A stretch of 52,718 bases of DNA from an uncultured Prevotella sp. (lineage in GTDB: Bacteria > Bacteroidota > Bacteroidia > Bacteroidales > Bacteroidaceae): the NCBI GenBank assembly GCA_946188165.1, contig CAMHTW010000025.1:1-52718 (forward strand). The letters are read 5' to 3'. Shown piece after piece: positions 8,055-14,510 of this stretch (positions are counted from its first letter, which is position 1; every line of letters starts with the position of its first letter). A program made the translations under genes and the position numbers. The notes under the pieces are model-generated. The model made no database searches and had not been told where the DNA came from. It worked only from the letters and a program-made list of their open reading frames with translations.

Positions 8055-9512
8055 ATGATGAAAAAGCATTTTTATTTCCTGCTCATGGCCGCGCTGGTGT
8101 GCGGTTTGAGCCTGAGCGTCACCTCTTGTAAGGATGACGACAAGAACAATGATGACGAGGGTGAAGTGTTTACTGATGGCCCTCAGGACACGCAGGACGA
8201 GACTGTGGCGAAGTTCTGGAACGTCGTGGGAGAACTTGTTGACAAAGACGATATCACCGACGACTACAAGGGCAAGACCTTCGACCCCATCATCGGCGTG
8301 GAAGACCCCGACAACCCACAGGCACGCATCGTCTACACCAACAGCCCCGCTATTGCTGCTGAGCGCTTTGCCAATCTCGTCGACCTTGATCCAGAGCAGA
8401 TGACCGAGGAAACCGAGACCTATCCATGGAACGACCCCGAAGTCGGCACGCTGACTTACAACAAAGTCACCGACGGAACGGCATGGGCAACGGTCGATGT
8501 CAAAATCCAGCAGGTGCCTAAACTCGAGAGGATTATCTACCGCTCGCCGTCACAGGGCGACCAGAACGGTGGTGTAACTAACCACGAACGTGCCTTCTAC
8601 CGTTTCGGCGATATCATTAGCTGTCAAAATTCCGATCCCGAAGGCAATCTTGAGTATTGGATCTGTGTCCGTCCTGCTTTCGACATCGAGGGCAAGGGTG
8701 ACAGCCACTGGATTTCATTTAGTCCATTACCTAAGAAAAACCTGTATTCTTGGACATACAAGAATGTGAACAAGAAAAAGAAGATTAATGTCCAGAGGAC
8801 CTACGTGTTGCCCACTGGGCTTGGCACTTCCGAGGAGCACATGCAGAACTTCGCCGAACTACTCTACGCCATCTTCCATCCTAAGACTTGGTGGAACAAC
8901 ATAGGTATGTATTCTGGTTGGGACAAGAGAGACAATCCCACGGGTTTGAGGATGTTCCACGATTTCCACGCCTACAACATGAAATATCACAATATGTGCT
9001 TCTGGAAAAATGTGCAGAATCGTTACTTATGGGATTACCTCTTCGAGAACATATTTGGACTGAATTACGACGAAATGCAGAAGATCGTAGACAAAGACGG
9101 CCTCTACCTGCTCTATAATGGTAAGACCTGGAAGTCAGGCAATGCCCCCACGCTCTACCAGGCTCACTACTCCAACACTCCTGGTGGCTATAATGCCAAC
9201 ATGCATACTCAGAAACTCTCAAAGGTGACTAAAGCTGTTTACGACAAGAACAACCCCTCAAAGGACATCGAGTTGGACGTCTCTACGTGTACGCTGGAAA
9301 AGCCCTATTACATCAACGAAAAGTTCTTTGGCGACTCTCATCCCCGTTTCATTGTACGCCACGCTACTGCAGCAGAGTTGCATATAGGAAAAAATTATGA
9401 CAATAGAGAAAGAATCAACGGTAGTACTGAGGTATATCGCTACTACAGTTCTTATCAAGTAGACGGAAAGACTCCAGAGGAAACCGAAGGAGATTACGAT
9501 CTAGAAGACTGA
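8055..9512 (+). CDS. Surface lipoprotein, array paralog 6
   Basis: Returns to the paralog 1/3 subtype (TDGTAWATVDVKIQQVP, RIIYRSPSQGDQNGG, YVLPTGLGTSEEHMQNFAELLYAI). I chose the ATG ATG at 8055-8060 by comparison with the family; a TTG at 8049 is also in frame. Lipobox VTSC followed by KDDDKNNDDE. The CBM5/12-like core is near residues 179-222 (FYRFGDII, YWICVRPAF, DSHW). It starts 21 bp after paralog 5 and closes operon 2. Its neighbour in the operon is of a different subtype, so subtypes are interleaved in the array rather than clustered. Confidence 0.85.
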   Translation: MMKKHFYFLLMAALVCGLSLSVTSCKDDDKNNDDEGEVFTDGPQDTQDETVAKFWNVVGELVDKDDITDDYKGKTFDPIIGVEDPDNPQARIVYTNSPAIAAERFANLVDLDPEQMTEETETYPWNDPEVGTLTYNKVTDGTAWATVDVKIQQVPKLERIIYRSPSQGDQNGGVTNHERAFYRFGDIISCQNSDPEGNLEYWICVRPAFDIEGKGDSHWISFSPLPKKNLYSWTYKNVNKKKKINVQRTYVLPTGLGTSEEHMQNFAELLYAIFHPKTWWNNIGMYSGWDKRDNPTGLRMFHDFHAYNMKYHNMCFWKNVQNRYLWDYLFENIFGLNYDEMQKIVDKDGLYLLYNGKTWKSGNAPTLYQAHYSNTPGGYNANMHTQKLSKVTKAVYDKNNPSKDIELDVSTCTLEKPYYINEKFFGDSHPRFIVRHATAAELHIGKNYDNRERINGSTEVYRYYSSYQVDGKTPEETEGDYDLED

Positions 9513-9533
9513 TACAAAACCACTAATATAATA

Positions 9534-9574
9534 AAAACCGCCGAGATTCCACAAGGAGTTTCGGCGGTTTTGTA
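9534..9574 (+). terminator. Rho-independent terminator of lipoprotein operon 2
   Basis: AAAACCGCCGA (9534-9544) pairs with TCGGCGGTTTT (9561-9571). The flanking A and T tracts would also stop a transcript on the other strand. A similar stem sequence recurs at 13109-13140. Confidence 0.85.
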
Positions 9575-9884
9575 TTATTTCCAGTTCTGAAAAACCTCCG
9601 AATCTTGTCATAGGTTGCTCTACCCTTGCTCATGCCGCTCTCATGCCGCTCTCTATACACGCTCTATACCCTCTCTATACGAACTCTAATTCCAGGAAGC
9701 CGAGAGCGAACCGAGAACAAACTGAGAAGAATAGGAGGGGAATAGGAGAAGAATAGGAGAAGAATAGGAGAAGAACTTTTTCAGCCTTCGCTTACCCGCG
9801 ACCTTTCATTTTCAATGAGAGTTCGCTCACGCTCAGCAGACTAAATAACAAGTTTTTTTCTGTCTTCGCTTACCCGCGAACTTG
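9575..9884 (+). repeat. Gene-free spacer with short tandem and direct repeats
   Basis: No coding potential was found. The stretch holds four 11-bp units of GAAGAATAGGA (9726-9769, second unit varied), repeated CTCTATAC-type words at 9645-9685, and a 16-bp direct repeat CTTCGCTTACCCGCGA at 9786-9801 and 9864-9879. It lies between the terminator of operon 2 and the operator of operon 3. Confidence 0.65.
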
Positions 9885-9917
9885 CAAAATCAGCAATAAT
9901 TGTCTCAAAATTAGCAA
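9885..9917 (+). promoter_or_regulatory. Direct-repeat operator, copy C
   Basis: CAAAATCAGCAA at 9885-9896 and CAAAATTAGCAA at 9906-9917, period 21 bp, ending 49 bp before the -7 element at 9966. Spacer contains TTGTCT as in copy A. Confidence 0.7.
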
Positions 9918-9943
9918 AATCTACAATAAATGCTTCTTTTTCT

Positions 9944-9973
9944 TTGGTAATTTGAAAACTTTAACTAACTTTG
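9944..9973 (+). promoter_or_regulatory. Bacteroidetes-type promoter for lipoprotein operon 3
   Basis: TTG at 9944-9946, 19-bp spacer, TAACTTTG at 9966-9973. Confidence 0.75.
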
Positions 9974-9978
9974 CAGCA

Positions 9979-10040
9979 GTTGTGTAACGAGAGGAAATTC
10001 TCTACAAACTAAAAATGATTATTGACTAACATAAAAGAAT
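9979..10040 (+). promoter_or_regulatory. Conserved 5' leader with hairpin, copy C
   Basis: GTTGTGTAA starts at 9979, 6 bp after the -7. Hairpin AGAG-GAAATT-CTCT at 9990-10003. The rest of the leader (TACAAACTAAAAATGA, then TATTGACTAACATAAAAG) is nearly identical to copy A, but the loop bases differ. Confidence 0.6.
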
Positions 10041-10042
10041 AG

Positions 10043-11557
10043 ATGATGAAAAATAATTTTTATTTCCTGCTCATGGCCACACTGGTGTGCTGCCTAAGTC
10101 TGAGCGTCACCTCTTGTAAGGATGACGATAGTGACAATAACGGCAATGGCGGCGAGGAACAGGAGACCTACGAAGGCCTGTCAACGTTGGAGAACGACCA
10201 ACTGGCCGACCTCGTTGCGGCATGGACAGATGCCAGCCGTGACGATTTGAACGGCACCGAATGGCTCAACAACACGTACGAGCCTACTGTGGGCCTGGCC
10301 TTAGACGAGTCACAGCCCGGCATCCGCTCCATCGCCGCAAGCACCATCGAAGGGGCTGACAGCATTGCCGCAGGCATGCTGGGCACGCTGGGCATCGACT
10401 ACGAGAAGCCCGCGGGCTTCACCTACAGCAACAGCCAAGTTGGCACTGTAGAATACAGCCACGGCGAAGGTAACACGCTGGGCACCATCAGCGTCAAGAT
10501 TCGGCAGATACCTGTACTACAGGAAATCCGGCTCGTCAAGGAGCTGGGCGAGAATGCGAAAGGCAAGCCCTACTACAAGTGCGGCGATATTGTGAAGTAT
10601 AAGGACCGCTTCTACGTCTGCGTGTCGAACCACAAATACGGCCAGGAGGCTCGCTTCGTCACCCTTAACGACCAGGACACTCACACCAAGGGCAAGTTCA
10701 CATGGAAAGGTGTGGGCAATGACACCGTATATAACGACGATATGGCTAAGGCCGAGGTGCTGGGCGACTGGCTTCAGAACGTGGTGTGCAACGGCACTAT
10801 GTGGAACAGCGTGGTCAGCAGGATGATTTCCACGAAAAACGTGCAGTCCATCCGTCAGCTGGTGCCCGAGGACAACAACATCCGCGTATCGTTCATCAAC
10901 ACGCTCATTTCTGACGAGTCGTATATTCCTGAATTGCAGAAGCCCAATCCATTAATGAAAGCCACTCTGTTCCAATATTCAAATTTTGCCTGGAAAGATA
11001 GAATTGACGACGAAACCGACATCTTAACTGGCACGTTCGCCCCAGTGGGTTTCCTGTTGGCAGACAAGTTGAGATGGACGTTGATTACGGACAAGTGGGT
11101 ACCCTACATCTACCTGGTCAAGGGGGAAGAAACCTTCAATAAGGTGTACGACCTGGAGCTGCACACGATTAAGTCGCAGTACAAAGACGCCTCGCATTTC
11201 AAGTTCAAGGCACTGAACAAATTTAAGATTACCGATAATGACGAACTCATCGGCATGTCATCCCTCCAGGATAAGAATGGAGGTAGCTCTAGTAATTTTA
11301 TTAAGGCAGACACGTACTACGTGTGCGTCATAGGCATGCACTGGACTCACGAACAATTCTATGATGAAATGAGTAATGCTAAGGTGCTCTTCAACTTCTG
11401 CTGCGACTATCTGTATCATCCGGATAAAAAACAGAGGGAGCGTTTCAATCAGTACCCCACTGAATGGGGCTATCGTAACATTACGAGCCGCAGCTTTACC
11501 TTCACTGACAAGGGAAGCAAGCAAAAGAGCTACACGGATGTGTCTATCCAGAAATGA
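10043..11557 (+). CDS. Surface lipoprotein, array paralog 7 (most divergent)
   Basis: Shares only the signal peptide (lipobox VTSC, Cys25, then KDDDSDNN) and a shortened CBM5/12-like core near residues 175-207 with the rest of the array. Here the core reads YYKCGDIVKYKDRFYVCVSNHKY, the copy closest to the textbook Y-x-x-G-D-x-V-x-Y-x-G-x-x-Y-x-C/A pattern, but without the final DSHW. The C-terminal 290 residues are unrelated by eye to other copies, and a second YYVCVIGMHWTHEQF occurs near residue 425. First gene of operon 3, with its own operator and promoter. A third subtype; ligand unknown. Confidence 0.85.
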   Translation: MMKNNFYFLLMATLVCCLSLSVTSCKDDDSDNNGNGGEEQETYEGLSTLENDQLADLVAAWTDASRDDLNGTEWLNNTYEPTVGLALDESQPGIRSIAASTIEGADSIAAGMLGTLGIDYEKPAGFTYSNSQVGTVEYSHGEGNTLGTISVKIRQIPVLQEIRLVKELGENAKGKPYYKCGDIVKYKDRFYVCVSNHKYGQEARFVTLNDQDTHTKGKFTWKGVGNDTVYNDDMAKAEVLGDWLQNVVCNGTMWNSVVSRMISTKNVQSIRQLVPEDNNIRVSFINTLISDESYIPELQKPNPLMKATLFQYSNFAWKDRIDDETDILTGTFAPVGFLLADKLRWTLITDKWVPYIYLVKGEETFNKVYDLELHTIKSQYKDASHFKFKALNKFKITDNDELIGMSSLQDKNGGSSSNFIKADTYYVCVIGMHWTHEQFYDEMSNAKVLFNFCCDYLYHPDKKQRERFNQYPTEWGYRNITSRSFTFTDKGSKQKSYTDVSIQK

Positions 11558-11574
11558 ACGCTTATCCCGTTCAT

Positions 11575-11622
11575 GAATTGATAATTGATAATTGATAATT
11601 AATAATTAATAATTAATAATGA
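11575..11622 (+). repeat. AT-rich 8-bp tandem repeats between paralogs 7 and 8
   Basis: TTGATAAT followed by TAATTAAT-type units fill the gap before paralog 8. No promoter is visible, so paralog 8 is probably co-transcribed with paralog 7. Confidence 0.6.
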
Positions 11623-11624
11623 TA

Positions 11625-13070
11625 ATGATGAAAAAGCATTTTTATTTTTTGCTCATGGCCGCGCTGGTGTGCGGTTTGAGCCTGAGCGTCACCTCTTGTA
11701 AGGATGACGACAAAGACAACAACGGTGGACAAAGTGAAGAACAACAGGAGCAGCAAGCCCTGGAGCAACAGGATCTGGACAACGCCCGTATCGCTGTGCT
11801 CGACCATCTGGCTGATATCGACGAAGTTGACATGGCTAACATAGACTCCGTATTGTCGTTGAAGTTTGATGCCAACATCGGCGTAGCCGAAAGCGAGGGG
11901 TCAGCTACACGCATCGTGAGCATCAATACGATGGAGGCTGCTGCCGAGCGCTTTGCCAACATGGTGGGGGCTGACATCGACGAGAACACTACGTCTTACA
12001 CTTGGAAAGATGACAAGATGGGCACGATGACCTACACCAAGGTCACCGACGGCACAGCATGGGCCACGGTGGAGGTCAACATCAAGCAGGTGCCACAACT
12101 GCAGAAGATTATCTTCCGTTCACCTGATCAGGGCGACGAAAATGCCGCGTTCAAAGGCCGTGCCTACTACCGCTTCGGCGACGTGGTGCGTCGAAAGGTG
12201 AAAGAGAGCAGCTATAAGACAATTGACGAGTACTGGGTTTGCGTGCGTCCAGCCTTTGGCCCCGAGAAAAAACAAGACTCACACTGGGCTTGTATCAACG
12301 TCTTGCCCAATAAGAATATCTATACTTATTCTAAGCTTGGTACCATGTATTTCCCTACAGGTCTCGGCGAGAACAAGGAGCACATGCAAAACCTGGCTGA
12401 GATGGTTTACGCCATCCTCAATCCCGGAACATGGGAGTCGAACATTAGCAGCAATACTAAGATAAAGATGTTCCACGACTTCAATAAGAAAAATTTGCAG
12501 TATCATAACAAGTACTTCTGGCAGAATGTCAACAATGGATGGGATAAGATGGAGATTAAAATAGGTAATAGCACTTATGATATTTGGAATCTTCTCTTTG
12601 AAACCGAAAAAAAATATGTGGCTGATGAGGTGAACAACACTGCGCGTGGAATGAAACTGCTCTACAAGGGCTATTCCTGGGTAAAGAAGGAAAAGGTGAT
12701 TCACCTGTGGCAGGCCAACTATACCAGTGGCCTTGGTGTCAATTGCAACATGCATCAAGCAACCTTCACAGAGCCCCGTTGCGACTTGAGTGCTAAAACT
12801 GCCTGGACTTTAGATTTCCGTCAGACTGGTGGTAATCAATATAACTATATGAAATTCTTCAACCCAGATAGTGATAATGGTGACAATATGATGCGCTGGT
12901 GTGTCCGTATCGCCACAGGCAAGGAATTGGCGACAGGGAAATGGAATGCTAATGTCAAGCAAGCTATTCCTGGCGTTGATGAGATCTACCGCTACTATAG
13001 AGACGTAGATCCTGAGGGTGGCAAGGACTTAAATAAACAACCAGAGGCAGATAAGCTCATCAAGTTGTAA
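11625..13070 (+). CDS. Surface lipoprotein, array paralog 8
   Basis: Closest relative of paralog 2: shared QLQKIIFRSPDQGDENAAF, YWVCVRPAFGPEKK and the DPEGGKDLNK C-terminus, with much of this conserved at DNA level. Start chosen at ATG 11625 by family comparison; an ATG at 11619 is in frame. Lipobox VTSC followed by KDDDKDNNGG, then a Gln/Glu-rich linker likely to hold the domain off the membrane. CBM5/12-like core near residues 179-225, ending DSHW. Last gene of operon 3. The bases just after its stop, TTGACTAACATAAAAG (13072-13087), are the usual pre-start leader, but no gene follows. Confidence 0.85.
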   Translation: MMKKHFYFLLMAALVCGLSLSVTSCKDDDKDNNGGQSEEQQEQQALEQQDLDNARIAVLDHLADIDEVDMANIDSVLSLKFDANIGVAESEGSATRIVSINTMEAAAERFANMVGADIDENTTSYTWKDDKMGTMTYTKVTDGTAWATVEVNIKQVPQLQKIIFRSPDQGDENAAFKGRAYYRFGDVVRRKVKESSYKTIDEYWVCVRPAFGPEKKQDSHWACINVLPNKNIYTYSKLGTMYFPTGLGENKEHMQNLAEMVYAILNPGTWESNISSNTKIKMFHDFNKKNLQYHNKYFWQNVNNGWDKMEIKIGNSTYDIWNLLFETEKKYVADEVNNTARGMKLLYKGYSWVKKEKVIHLWQANYTSGLGVNCNMHQATFTEPRCDLSAKTAWTLDFRQTGGNQYNYMKFFNPDSDNGDNMMRWCVRIATGKELATGKWNANVKQAIPGVDEIYRYYRDVDPEGGKDLNKQPEADKLIKL

Positions 13071-13108
13071 TTTGACTAACATAAAAGTCTCCGTAGAGAG
13101 CTTATAGT

Positions 13109-13140
13109 AAAACCGCCGAGATGTAAGTCCCGGCGGTTTT
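13109..13140 (+). terminator. Rho-independent terminator of lipoprotein operon 3
   Basis: AAAACCGCCG (13109-13118) pairs with CGGCGGTTTT (13131-13140). The stem is almost the same as that of the operon 2 terminator. Confidence 0.85.
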
Positions 13141-13164
13141 GCTTTAATACAACGGCGCGAGATG

Positions 13165-13197
13165 TGAAAAAAGTGAAAATAGTTTCAAAAAACACAA
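13165..13197 (+). promoter_or_regulatory. Degenerate direct-repeat operator, copy D
   Basis: Exactly where the operator should be (ending 50 bp before the -7) lie TGAAAAAAGTGA (13165-13176, 6 of 12 matches to CAAAATTAGCAA) and CAAAAAACACAA (13186-13197, 8 of 12), period 21 bp. A better-looking CAAAATTTGCCA at 13195-13206 is out of register. The weaker match may mean weaker control of the binding-protein/protease operon. Confidence 0.35.
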
Positions 13198-13246
13198 AAT
13201 TTGCCACATGCGCGTATATATATTATGGTTATTTAAAAATTTTAAT

Positions 13247-13254
13247 TAACTTTG
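13247..13254 (+). promoter_or_regulatory. Promoter -7 element for the BMP/protease operon
   Basis: TAACTTTG at 13247-13254. A TGG/TTAT stretch replaces a clear TTG at -33, so the -33 match is poor. Confidence 0.65.
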
Positions 13255-13259
13255 CAGGA

Positions 13260-13281
13260 GTTGTGTGAGGGAAAGTCCCTC
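13260..13281 (+). promoter_or_regulatory. Conserved 5' leader with hairpin, copy D
   Basis: GTTGTGT at 13260-13266, 6 bp after the -7 as in copies A-C, then GAGGGA-AAG-TCCCTC (13267-13281), a perfect 6-bp stem with a 3-nt loop. Confidence 0.6.
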
Positions 13282-13335
13282 CAATAACTTAACGATATGA
13301 AATAGTTACTAACAACGAAACAATAGGTAAAGTGT

Positions 13336-14415
13336 ATGAAAGTAAGAATCTGTTTGGTCACGCTGCTGGCTGCAGTACTCTTTGTAGGCTGCAAGAGCGA
13401 TGACGACAAATCAACACCAGCGCCTCCCGCAAATCGCGTGCAGGTGACGACTGTGTTTGCACCCGGTCAGCTGGGTGACATGGGTTATGCCGACCGCGTC
13501 ATGAAAGGCGTGAGTGCATTGAACTCCGACGTGGAGGTGCGCATGATTGCCGCCGACAAGGTAGAACTCATCCGCAAGATGCTGGCAGACTGGGCCGCCT
13601 CGACATCGAGTTCCATAGACGGTGCTACCTACAGCCGCCGCCTCCTGGTGCTCACCGAACCCTATATGGTGGCTTGGCTGGCAGACGTGAAGAGTCAGCT
13701 GAAGACCACTGACGAGGTGCTGCTGCTGAAGGTCAACGAGGCCGATGTGGAGGCTGCCGCCCAGACGCTGGGCATGGGCAACCGCGTATATGGGCTGAAC
13801 ATCTCGGCAGCATCGGCCGTCAAGCATTTCGACGAGGTCCGCAAGCAGTACTGCTCGTGGAATTCGCTGGACCCCGATACGGTGGAAACCGGCATCGTGC
13901 GCCTCTATGACGAGGGTGTTGTGGCCTACCGCGACAGCATCAGCGAGACACTCAAGAAGCTGTCAACGAAAGACGAGGATCCGTTCCTGTTCACTCTGAT
14001 CGACAAGCCTGGCGAGCAATACAGCACCCGTTACGAGGTCACCTCCTTCGAGGCTGCCTACCACGTTTGTGGCCTCTGCTATGCCATGGCCATACAGCGG
14101 GCTGACAGTCTGGAAAATGAACGCGCGTTCAAGACGTTTGCCATTACCGACCTCGGTTCAGCCAACAACGGCGCCGATCTGTTCCTTGTGAGCACGAACC
14201 AGCGTATAGGCGTCATCATGCTGATGCTCGACGCTGAGTCGAACACCGACATGCTGCGCTTCTCCATTATCCGCCACTTCGACCGCGCCTTAGCCAACTG
14301 GACGCAGCAGTGGCTGAAGTTGCCTGCAACATCGATGCCTCGGATGGAGATGCACGGTGGATGGGATGGCTACTGTACTGATGATATTGATGCCAGCGTG
14401 CTGAAAGACGTTTAA
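13336..14415 (+). CDS. Lipoprotein, probable BMP-type (type I) ligand-binding protein
   Basis: 359 residues with a lipoprotein signal peptide (LFVGC, Cys19, then KSDDDK). The start of the mature part, VQVTTVFAPGQLGDMGYADRVMKGV, resembles the opening of the basic membrane protein (PnrA/BMP) family, where G-x-x-D-x-x-[FY] precedes a helix and shapes a nucleoside-type ligand site. The following alternating strands and helices fit a type I periplasmic-binding fold. No permease or ATPase genes are nearby, so a sensory or scavenging role is more likely than classical ABC uptake. It shares its signal peptide style and operon with the C13 protease fusion that follows after 95 bp. Family assignment is from pattern only and is moderate. 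Confidence 0.6.
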   Translation: MKVRICLVTLLAAVLFVGCKSDDDKSTPAPPANRVQVTTVFAPGQLGDMGYADRVMKGVSALNSDVEVRMIAADKVELIRKMLADWAASTSSSIDGATYSRRLLVLTEPYMVAWLADVKSQLKTTDEVLLLKVNEADVEAAAQTLGMGNRVYGLNISAASAVKHFDEVRKQYCSWNSLDPDTVETGIVRLYDEGVVAYRDSISETLKKLSTKDEDPFLFTLIDKPGEQYSTRYEVTSFEAAYHVCGLCYAMAIQRADSLENERAFKTFAITDLGSANNGADLFLVSTNQRIGVIMLMLDAESNTDMLRFSIIRHFDRALANWTQQWLKLPATSMPRMEMHGGWDGYCTDDIDASVLKDV

Positions 14416-14416
14416 A

Positions 14417-14470
14417 CATTAAAGATTAAACATTAAACATTAAACATTAAACATTAAACAATAAACGTTG
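14417..14470 (+). repeat. TTAAACA/CATTAAA short tandem repeats
   Basis: ATTAAACATTAAACATTAAA-type words repeat about five to six times between the two genes of this operon. No promoter seen. Confidence 0.7.
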
Positions 14471-14510
14471 GGCATTAAGCATTTAATTTTAGGCATTAAA
14501 ATTGAGCATT

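Noticed and set aside
9575..9884. Possible small RNA gene in the 530-bp spacer
   Set aside because: Repeats are present but no TAnnTTTG promoter or separate terminator other than that of operon 2 was seen.
354..13070. Array lipoproteins as SusD-like or fimbrillin proteins
   Set aside because: No SusC partner, no TPR-like SusD pattern, and no fimbrillin-type conserved Arg cleavage or Mfa/FimA features; the YYRFGDVV core fits neither.
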